A stretch of 36,886 bases of DNA. Origin: an uncultured Bacilli bacterium (lineage in GTDB: Bacteria; Bacillota_I; Bacilli_A; RF39; UBA660). The position numbers and the translations under genes were made by a program. Positions 31,132-36,886 of the stretch are shown here, piece by piece (the stretch's first letter is position 1; each line of letters starts with the position of its first letter). The stretch is from the NCBI GenBank assembly GCA_944329445.1, contig CALVIH010000009.1, forward strand, positions 1-36,886. Reading direction: 5' to 3'. The notes under the pieces are model-generated. The model searched no databases. It was given only the letters and a program-made list of their open reading frames with translations, and was not told the origin of the DNA.

Positions 31132-31311
31132 ATGTACTATTATGGTTACCAAGGTGGCTATGGATACAACTCTCCATGTTGCGGTGGATATGCATATCCA
31201 GCATACGGATACCAAAATCAAGGTGGAACCGGATACGGAGCTGCTATTATATTAGTTTTATTCATCTTGTTAGTTATCGTTATCGGCGCAAGATGGTTAG
31301 GAAATAACTAG
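31132..31311 (+). CDS. YjcZ-like small Gly/Tyr-rich membrane protein
   Basis: Fifty-nine residues, shorter than most gene-calling limits. A Tyr/Gly/Pro-rich head ([20 protein letters not shown]) leads to a C-terminal hydrophobic helix ([20 protein letters not shown]). This is the layout of the YjcZ/sporulation small-protein family, whose hallmark is the ALIVVLFILLIIVG-type helix; their mechanism is unknown. GGGAGGAGGG is a very strong ribosome site. It is a separate unit with its own terminator. The double Cys in the head is notable. Confidence 0.85.
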   Translation: MYYYGYQGGYGYNSPCCGGYAYPAYGYQNQGGTGYGAAIILVLFILLVIVIGARWLGNN

Positions 31312-31332
31312 GAAAGTTTTACTTTCCTTTTT
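31311..31332 (+). terminator. Terminator of the YjcZ-like gene
   Basis: GGAAAGT, TTT, ACTTTCC, then T8. It starts at the stop codon and ends before def. Confidence 0.88.
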
Positions 31333-31369
31333 TTTTATGATAGAATATCTATTGATTTGGGGTGTTAAT

Positions 31370-31918
31370 ATGTTTAAAAATTTAAAAATTTTAGATGAAA
31401 AAGATAAAAGATTAAGACTTATAAGTAAAGAAGTAACCTTCCCGCTTTCTAAAGAAGAAAAGGAAACCATTAATAGTGCCATGGATTATTTAAGATATAG
31501 CCAAATAGAAAAGTACGCAAAAAAATACAATTTAAGAGCCGGTTGGGGAATGAGTGCTATCCAGATTGGAATTTCAAAAAGATGGTTTGTTATAGTTGAA
31601 GAACAAGATGATGGCACTTTCAAAAATTATTTCTTTGCAAATCCTAAAATAATTAGTAATAGCACTGAAAAAATATACGTTGAGCAAGGGGAAGGATGCC
31701 TAAGTGTTAACCGTGAAGTACCAGGTATAATACCAAGATACGCAAGGGTAACAATAGAAGCACAAGACATGGATGGTAAGAAGTTTAAATTACGTTTAAG
31801 AGAGGATTTAGCAATCTGCGTTCAGCATGAAATAGATCATTTAAATGGTATTTTATTCATTGATAGAATTGATAAGAAAAATCCTTATAAAGATGCTGAA
31901 CTTTATAGAGCAATATAA
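31370..31918 (+). CDS. def: Peptide deformylase
   Basis: Removes the formyl group from new proteins, the counterpart of Fmt. The 182 residues show the three metal-site motifs: GWGMSAIQ (58-65, usual form GxGxAAxQ, here with Ser for the first Ala), EGCLS (Cys110) and HEIDH (His153, His157). The insertions are like type II deformylases of Gram-positives. The ATG at 31370 follows GGGGTG; the upstream in-frame ATG at 31337 lies right after a terminator and is rejected. Confidence 0.97.
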   Translation: MFKNLKILDEKDKRLRLISKEVTFPLSKEEKETINSAMDYLRYSQIEKYAKKYNLRAGWGMSAIQIGISKRWFVIVEEQDDGTFKNYFFANPKIISNSTEKIYVEQGEGCLSVNREVPGIIPRYARVTIEAQDMDGKKFKLRLREDLAICVQHEIDHLNGILFIDRIDKKNPYKDAELYRAI

Positions 31919-31948
31919 AAAGTGAAGAATTAGTCTTCACTTTTTTTA
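31917..31948. terminator. Terminator between def and the convergent DUF2752 gene
   Basis: AAAGTGAAGA / TCTTCACTTT with T7 on the plus strand and an A run before it. Confidence 0.8.
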
Positions 31949-32338
31949 TGATAATATTGTTGGCCTTAAAAACTCAAAACCAGGAATGTTTCTTAGTATC
32001 ATATAAATAAATAATAAGGCAATAATTATTAATAATACTTTAAAAGACGGTGGTTTAACCTTTCCAGTTTTTACGTATATAAACACCACGCACAAAGCAT
32101 ATAATATTCCCATAGCAAGTAATATAAAAACAAAAGGATTATACCTAAAAGCCTGGTAAAATTGAAACGAGAACAATGACTTTATCATTCTAGTTGTTCC
32201 GCAACCTGCACAATAAATTCCAAACAAATACTTAAATATACACTTGAAGTTTATAAGTTCCATAAACTTCATTATTATTATAAGTAACAATAATAATGTT
32301 AATGAAATACCCAATGCTATTAATATTCTTTTTTTCAT
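31946..32338 (-). CDS. DUF2752 membrane protein
   Basis: A 130-residue protein with three hydrophobic helices and the family's conserved core CIFKYLFGIYCAGCGTTRMI followed by FYQAFRYNPFVF; the CxGCGxTR motif and the RYNP segment identify DUF2752. The function is unknown. The first helix looks like a signal anchor. It lies behind a zinc-ribbon membrane protein gene but is separated from it by a terminator. Confidence 0.88.
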   Translation of the reverse strand: MKKRILIALGISLTLLLLLIIIMKFMELINFKCIFKYLFGIYCAGCGTTRMIKSLFSFQFYQAFRYNPFVFILLAMGILYALCVVFIYVKTGKVKPPSFKVLLIIIALLFIYMILRNIPGFEFLRPTILS

Positions 32339-32344
32339 AATTAA

Positions 32345-32374
32345 TTAAAAAACTATGAATTTAATCATAGTTTT
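32345..32374 (-). terminator. Terminator of the zinc-ribbon gene
   Basis: Minus strand AAAACTATGA, TTAAAT, TCATAGTTTT, then T2A2T2. It overlaps the stop. Confidence 0.75.
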
Positions 32375-32774
32375 AATAATAATATCCTCCGTTAAATCCT
32401 CTGTCAAAGCCCTCCGCAAACGAAGTAACAAAACCAAGTGCATAAAGTGAAATAAGTAATAATAGCAATATTGCACTAATAACGATGCCCGCTATAGCAA
32501 GTCCCTTACCCTCACCTTCATTTTTGTTAGCATTTACCAAGCCTATTATTGAAAAAACTAATCCTAACCATGAAGTTCCACCACAGCAAAGAAGTGAAAC
32601 TAAAGATATTACGAAACCAGCTATCGCAAATCCGTTTGTTTTTTTCTGAACGTATACGGTATTATTAACTGATACGTTAGGGTTAGTTTTCTCCTCTGTT
32701 TTTTTTCCGCAATTTTCACATATGTTACTATTTTCTTTTAATTCTTTTCCACACTCTGAACAAAACTTTGCCAT
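32373..32774 (-). CDS. Zinc-ribbon and DUF4190-like membrane protein
   Basis: The 133 residues start with a four-Cys zinc ribbon (FCSECGKELKENSNICENCG), then a polar linker and two membrane helices around a GEGKGLAIAGIVIS turn, typical of DUF4190 proteins (a conserved pair of glycine-rich helices). The tail is GFDRGFNGGYYY. No enzymatic role is visible; such proteins are common membrane-associated proteins of unknown function in Bacillota. Confidence 0.85.
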   Translation of the reverse strand: MAKFCSECGKELKENSNICENCGKKTEEKTNPNVSVNNTVYVQKKTNGFAIAGFVISLVSLLCCGGTSWLGLVFSIIGLVNANKNEGEGKGLAIAGIVISAILLLLLISLYALGFVTSFAEGFDRGFNGGYYY

Positions 32775-32826
32775 TTATATCACTCCTTATGTTCTAAGTA
32801 TAACAATTAAATATAAACCAAGTCAA

Positions 32827-35790
32827 TTAACTGTTATCATTTTCATCCTTAATATCTTCTAACTTTACACTAACAAGCTTTGAAACTCCTGATTCTTGCA
32901 TCGTAATACCATATAAAACATCAGCGTATTCCATTGTTTTTTTCTTGTGAGTAATAACGATAAACTGAGTTTTACCTTTAAACTCACTTAAGAACTTACC
33001 GAAGTTATCAACGTTTACTTCATCTAATGCGGCTTCTACCTCGTCTAAAATGCAAAACGGAACTGGTCTAGTTTCTAATATTGCAAACAAAAGCGAAATA
33101 GCCGTAAGCGTTTTTTCACCGCCTGATAAAAGTGAAATGTGTTTAAGTGTTTTTCCTGGTGGTAACGCTTTTATATCTATACCAGTTTGAAGTACATCAT
33201 CAGGATTAGTAAGCCTAAGTTCGGCATCTCCCCCAGAAAATAATTTTTTAAACACTTCTTTAAACTTAACTTTTATTTGGTCAAAAGTTTCCATAAACTT
33301 TTCTTTCATAATGCCATCTAACTCTTTGATTATTTCTAAAATGGTATCTTCTGCCTTTATCAAATCCTCTTTTTGCCCGCATAAGAACTCGTATCTTTCT
33401 AAAACTCTTTGATACTCCTCTATAGCTCCTATGTTTACATCACCTAAGCGTTTAATTTCTATCTTACACTTATCAACTATTTTTCTAGCTTCTTCTTTAT
33501 CCATCTCAAGAAAATAGTTTTCCTTAGCCTTTTCAAACGTCATTGCATAATCTTCTGTCAAAGTATTAAGTAGGTTATCTAAAGCTACGTCGGCTCTATT
33601 TATCTTTATTTCTAAAGACTTTAACTCCTGACTCTTTTTATAAAACTCTTGATTGTTAACTTTTGAATTTCTTTCAAGTTTTTCTATTTCATCAGATAAT
33701 TCGGTTGTTTCAGCCTTTAACGACTTAACTTCTATTTCTAACTCTTTTTTCTCTTTTTCTTTATCGTAGTAAGAAGAAACTATTTTTTCTTCTTCTTTAC
33801 TTAATAAGTTATTTGATAAACTCTCAATGTCTTTTACTTCGTCCTTTGTTTTTTCTAATAATTCTTCTAAACTGCGTATTCGTTCGTTCTCATACTTAAG
33901 GTTTGCTTCCAAATTTGTTTTCGTTGTTAAAAGTTCGTTTCTTTCTTCTAAGATAGTTTTATACTTACTATCAGCCTCGTTAATACCCATTTCCAATGAG
34001 GCTCTTTGTTCCTCAAGGCTTTTTAATAGTTTTTCATTATCTAAAAGCTCATGCTTTTGTGTTATTAAACTAGAGGAATTCTTAACAGTACCACCGGTTA
34101 AAGACCCTCCGACGTGAAGCAATTCCCCGTCTAAGGTAACTATCTTATAACGATAATTTATCTTTCTTGCAATACTGTTTGCAGTATCAATATTATTTGT
34201 AACAATCGTTGTTCCAAGTTGATTTTTTATTACGCTATCATAGGTGCTTTCGTAACTTACCAAATCCGATGCAACACCAATAAAGTCTGGTTGGTTTCTT
34301 AATAATTGATATGTAGCATTATCTATTTCTCTTCCTTTTATAATGTTAATCGGAAAAAACGTTGCCCTACCAAACTTATTAACCTTAAGAAAATTAATAG
34401 CTTCCTTCGCCACGAACTCATCAGCAACCACAATATAATTAGAAGCTGCTCCTAAAGCGGTTGAAATTGCAACAGAATACTCTTTTTCCGTTTCAATAAG
34501 ATTCGCGATAACACCATAAATACCAGCTAGCTTAGGATTATCTAATACGTTTTTTACCGCGTAAGGTAATCCAGCATTATTTTCTATTGTGTTTCTTAGC
34601 ATTTCTATTTTATATCTAGTTTCATTTTCTAACCGGTTATGTTGCGTTAATTTTTTCTCACTTTCATCATGCGCTTTTAAAGCCTCATCATAAAGTTTGT
34701 TTTTCTCTTCTAATTTTAAATTAACATCATTTAATTTTTTGTTTATTATACTAACGTTATTTTTGGCACCAAAGATTTCATTTTCTCTTCTTAAAACGTT
34801 TTCTTTTAAATTCATCAAGTTTTCTTTTACTTTAGAATCTTCAGAATTATATTTTTGCCTTTCCATAACAAGGTCCTTTTTACCCAATAGGCCTTGCGCT
34901 TCGGAGCTTACACTAGTTAACTTGTTTTGCAAGTGGTAAAGTTCCTCGCTTTTTTTCGTTTGGTTTAGCTTTAGTTCCATTATTCTAGAGTTATCAACGT
35001 TACTTTCTGATTCTAACTTAATTATTTCTTCGTTTAAATCAGACGCAAGTTTTTTATTTTCTTGATATTCTCGGTTTATTTCATCAACTTCACTTACGAT
35101 TAAAGATACCTCTATTTCATCTAATTTCTTTTTATTTTCCAAGTACTTCGAAGCATCCTCACTTTGCTTTTTTAATGGGTTAAGATTACTTTCCAGCTCC
35201 AAAATAATATCATTTACCCTGGCCATGTTATCATGGGTTCGATCCAACTTTCTTAATGCTTCATCCTTTCTTTTTTTGTACTTTAACGTACCAGCTGCCG
35301 ATTCAAATATAATTCTTCTTTCCTCTGGCTTGTTAGATAAAATAGATGCTATATCACCCTGAGATATAATGTTAAACGACTCTTTATTAACACCAGTATC
35401 AACAAGTAAGTCCTGTATGTCTTTAAGCCTACACTTTTCATTATTTAAGTAATACTCATTTTCTCCAGTTTTATATATGCACCTTTTAATTGATACTTCC
35501 GTATAATCAATCGGTAGATATTTATCAGAGTTATCAAACACCAAAGTTACGCTGGCACTCGATGCAGCACGTCTTGATTTACTACCCGAAAATATTACGT
35601 CGCTCATCGCTCCTTCACCACGTAGTTGCTTTACGGATTGTTCTCCTAAAACCCAACGAACAGCATCAACAACGTTACTTTTACCACTACCATTAGGCCC
35701 TACTACCCCAGATATACCATCAGTTAATTCCAACTTTATTTTTTCCGCAAAAGATTTAAAACCTGATGCCCTTATCTCCTTTAAATACAT
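32827..35790 (-). CDS. smc: Chromosome segregation ATPase SMC, short-armed
   Basis: SMC, with ScpA and ScpB, compacts and segregates the chromosome. Walker A is GPNGSGKSN (31-39), the ABC signature LLSGGEKTLTAISLL, Walker B FCILDEVEAALDEVNVDNF. The hinge at about 400-540 contains AGIYGVIANLIETEKEYSVA and ends near LLHVGGSLTGGTV. The protein is 987 residues, about 200 fewer than the usual 1180-1190. The shortage lies in the two coiled-coil arms (about 230-240 each instead of about 340); the heads and hinge look complete. It is cotranscribed with rnc (16-bp gap). ftsY, usually next, is absent. Confidence 0.96.
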   Translation of the reverse strand: MYLKEIRASGFKSFAEKIKLELTDGISGVVGPNGSGKSNVVDAVRWVLGEQSVKQLRGEGAMSDVIFSGSKSRRAASSASVTLVFDNSDKYLPIDYTEVSIKRCIYKTGENEYYLNNEKCRLKDIQDLLVDTGVNKESFNIISQGDIASILSNKPEERRIIFESAAGTLKYKKRKDEALRKLDRTHDNMARVNDIILELESNLNPLKKQSEDASKYLENKKKLDEIEVSLIVSEVDEINREYQENKKLASDLNEEIIKLESESNVDNSRIMELKLNQTKKSEELYHLQNKLTSVSSEAQGLLGKKDLVMERQKYNSEDSKVKENLMNLKENVLRRENEIFGAKNNVSIINKKLNDVNLKLEEKNKLYDEALKAHDESEKKLTQHNRLENETRYKIEMLRNTIENNAGLPYAVKNVLDNPKLAGIYGVIANLIETEKEYSVAISTALGAASNYIVVADEFVAKEAINFLKVNKFGRATFFPINIIKGREIDNATYQLLRNQPDFIGVASDLVSYESTYDSVIKNQLGTTIVTNNIDTANSIARKINYRYKIVTLDGELLHVGGSLTGGTVKNSSSLITQKHELLDNEKLLKSLEEQRASLEMGINEADSKYKTILEERNELLTTKTNLEANLKYENERIRSLEELLEKTKDEVKDIESLSNNLLSKEEEKIVSSYYDKEKEKKELEIEVKSLKAETTELSDEIEKLERNSKVNNQEFYKKSQELKSLEIKINRADVALDNLLNTLTEDYAMTFEKAKENYFLEMDKEEARKIVDKCKIEIKRLGDVNIGAIEEYQRVLERYEFLCGQKEDLIKAEDTILEIIKELDGIMKEKFMETFDQIKVKFKEVFKKLFSGGDAELRLTNPDDVLQTGIDIKALPPGKTLKHISLLSGGEKTLTAISLLFAILETRPVPFCILDEVEAALDEVNVDNFGKFLSEFKGKTQFIVITHKKKTMEYADVLYGITMQESGVSKLVSVKLEDIKDENDNS

Positions 35791-35806
35791 CCTAATACAC
35801 TCCTAA

Positions 35807-36472
35807 CTAAAGTTTTGCGCACTTTTCCATTGCGTGATGAGCCGCTTCTTGCTCTGCTTCTTTTTTTGATTTAGCTACCCCAGTGCCAAGAACAATACCA
35901 TCCACCACCGCGTTCATGGTAAAAGTTCTGTCGTGTGAAGGTCCCTCTTCATTTACCAATTCATAGGTAACCGACCTTTTATTTGTTTGAACCATTTCTT
36001 GTAGTTTTGACTTGTAATCCATAAAAAACGTTTCTGGTTTCTCCTTAATAAAAGGTATAACTATCTCATAAACTATTTCCCTTGCCTTTTTGTATCCCTG
36101 GTCTAAGTATACCGCTCCTAAGAACGATTCAAACATATCCGCAAGCGTTGCTTTTCTGTACTTACCACCATGAGCTTCCTCGCCCTTTCCTACTTTTGCA
36201 TAACTTGGGAAGTCAAGTAATAAAGCATATTCGTATAAAGCATTTTCACACACATACATTGATCTAATCTTAGTCATCTTTCCTTCTTCATAATCAGTTG
36301 TATTATAAAGATAATCACTCATGATAAGATCTAGTACCTTATCACCTAAAAATTCTAATCTTTGATAATCTTCTTTCAAATGATGTTCATTACAATATGA
36401 CGAATGTGAAAAAGCTGTATCATAAATATGCATATTATTAGTTTTAATGTTGAACCTATCAAGTAGTTTCAT
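35807..36472 (-). CDS. rnc: Ribonuclease III
   Basis: Cuts double-stranded RNA in rRNA maturation and mRNA turnover. The catalytic domain has YQRLEFLGDKVLDLIMSDYL with Glu40 and Asp44, and LADMFESFLGAVYLDQGY with Asp112 and Glu115. The C-terminal dsRNA-binding domain is at about 155-220 (YKSKLQEMVQTNKRSVTYEL, GVAKSKKEAEQEAAHHAMEK). The ATG at 36472 has AGGTG 6 nt upstream; the GTG three codons earlier is part of that site and is rejected. The upstream region carries a long inverted repeat and promoter element C. Confidence 0.97.
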   Translation of the reverse strand: MKLLDRFNIKTNNMHIYDTAFSHSSYCNEHHLKEDYQRLEFLGDKVLDLIMSDYLYNTTDYEEGKMTKIRSMYVCENALYEYALLLDFPSYAKVGKGEEAHGGKYRKATLADMFESFLGAVYLDQGYKKAREIVYEIVIPFIKEKPETFFMDYKSKLQEMVQTNKRSVTYELVNEEGPSHDRTFTMNAVVDGIVLGTGVAKSKKEAEQEAAHHAMEKCAKL

Positions 36473-36548
36473 ATTTATCACCTATTAAATTATAACAAAA
36501 ATAAAGAATTTAATCTAGCATATGCCCATAATATCACTTTTATATTTT

Positions 36549-36641
36549 GAAGGATAAGAAAAAATAGGTAATGCTTTGTACAATTAAAAAAGAGAAAGGA
36601 ACGGCTATGAATGAAAAAAAGTAAATATTTTCTCATCCTTC
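36549..36641 (-). other. Long inverted repeat in the rnc leader
   Basis: Arms 36549-36568 and 36622-36641. Read on the minus strand, GAAGGATGAGAAAATATTTA pairs with CCTATTTTTTCTTATCCTTC: 14 continuous pairs with one G-U, then further partial pairing, around a 53-nt loop. If transcription starts at element C, this helix lies in the 5' leader of rnc-smc. Confidence 0.55.
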
Positions 36642-36677
36642 ATGTTTATAATTAGACACTTATTTTAAAATACCCCT
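36640..36677 (-). promoter_or_regulatory. Conserved promoter element, copy C (upstream of rnc)
   Basis: Minus strand: AGGGGTA, 20 nt beginning TTTTAAAA, then TATAAACATGA. AGGGGTATTTTAAAA and TATAAACATGA are identical to copy B. It points toward rnc, about 165 nt upstream of the start codon. Confidence 0.6.
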
Positions 36678-36722
36678 GATTATTTTTAAAAAATTCTGTT
36701 TTTATCAATTTTTTACTTTATG

Positions 36723-36751
36723 TTGATATTAAATTCGTTTTTAGATATAAT
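36723..36751 (+). promoter_or_regulatory. Promoter of small RNA 2
   Basis: TTGATA (36723-36728), a 17-nt spacer, TATAAT (36746-36751). Transcription would begin near 36758. Confidence 0.8.
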
Positions 36752-36757
36752 ATAAAT

Positions 36758-36840
36758 GTAAGGAAGCAGCTTACTAGTTGTTTTCCAATTAATATTCATT
36801 AATGAAGAACAGAGCTAGTATTTACCTGGCTCTGTTTTTC
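36758..36840 (+). ncRNA. Candidate antitoxin small RNA (locus 2)
   Basis: About 83 nt with the same plan as small RNA 1: a 5' hairpin (GTAAG/CTTAC), a TAG...TTTTCC stretch, a second hairpin (ATTAAT/ATTAAT) and a strong terminator that a minus-strand hydrophobic peptide runs up to. Primary sequence matches locus 1 only in part. Confidence 0.5.
36808..36840. terminator. Terminator shared by small RNA 2 and the toxin-like peptide 2 message
   Basis: AACAGAGCTAG / CTGGCTCTGTT around a 7-nt loop, then T5 on the plus strand. On the minus strand the run after the stem is AACAAC-like and weaker. Confidence 0.75.
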
Positions 36841-36845
36841 TTACG

Positions 36846-36886
36846 TTATATAACAATCACTATGACTACTATTATAAGTAATATGA
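36846..36886 (-). CDS. C-terminal end of a second hydrophobic toxin-like peptide (cut by the window)
   Basis: Only the last 12 codons are visible: ILLIIVVIVIVI followed by TAA. This is a pure membrane-helix tail ending 6 bp from the terminator region, like the first peptide (ends LILVLLIFKI, 4 bp from its terminator). The start lies outside the window. The call depends on the repeated layout, because the tail alone is too short to identify. Confidence 0.45.
   Translation of the reverse strand, partial: ILLIIVVIVIVI

Noticed and set aside
31337-31369. Earlier in-frame start for peptide deformylase
   Set aside because: This ATG sits directly after the terminator of the preceding gene and lacks a ribosome site; 31370 has GGGGTG upstream.
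36614-36658. 14-codon plus-strand frame MKKSKYFLILHVYN
   Set aside because: The start resembles the toxin peptide but the distance to AAAGGA is about 12 nt, the frame stops at once, and it overlaps element C and the leader helix on the other strand.

Overview
The window is AT-rich, densely coded chromosomal DNA from a low-GC Gram-positive bacterium of the Bacilli. It uses the standard bacterial code: TGA is a stop in several genes and GTG or TTG starts occur. Homologues of CotE, SirA, Cse60, a YjcZ-type small protein and a SpoVB/YtgP-type flippase point to an endospore-forming ancestry. The order lexA / tiny membrane protein / tkt / sirA / yneF matches the lexA-yneA-tkt-sirA-yneF neighbourhood of Bacillus subtilis. 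No tRNA, rRNA or CRISPR array was seen. I cannot name a genus.

Layout, left to right (most genes are on the minus strand). 1-1354 is an IS3-family insertion sequence with both inverted repeats and an A7 frameshift site; it ends 5 bp beyond the stop of an anchored surface-protein gene. 1.4-6.6 kb holds frr, an anchored surface protein behind a promoter with a G10 spacer tract, fmt, rseP and cdsA. 6.6-6.95 kb is a candidate type I toxin-antitoxin locus. 7-11.2 kb holds khpA, rpsP, cotE, a cell-surface cluster (YtxH, DUF948-like and disordered proteins, a lipoprotein) and trmB. 11.3-14.75 kb holds a candidate coat protein, an unrecognised 395-residue protein, a MurJ-type flippase and cse60. 14.9-20 kb is parE - cat-like - parC, with an acetyltransferase gene between the two topoisomerase IV genes. 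20.1-25.8 kb is the lexA-tkt-sirA-yneF block with two inserted genes: a YhcG/DUF1016 nuclease and a DUF2207-like membrane protein. 26.2-31 kb holds comEC, comEA, a ZIP metal transporter and ftsW. 31.1-32.8 kb holds a YjcZ-like peptide, def, a DUF2752 protein and a zinc-ribbon membrane protein. 32.8-36.5 kb is smc and rnc. The right edge carries a second toxin-antitoxin-like locus cut by the window end.

The most interesting material is non-coding. (1) A perfect TTGACA -35 and a TATGAT -10 flank ten consecutive Gs, the layout of a slipped-strand phase-variable promoter. (2) Two loci have the same plan: a plus-strand small RNA with a consensus promoter, a shared bidirectional terminator, and a convergent tiny hydrophobic peptide ending at that terminator. 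(3) A conserved element of about 38 bp with invariant internal spacing occurs upstream of the first toxin peptide, comEA and the rnc leader. (4) Divergent SOS-box promoters drive lexA and a 47-residue membrane peptide in the position of the division inhibitor yneA. (5) A long inverted repeat in the rnc leader could be an RNase III substrate.
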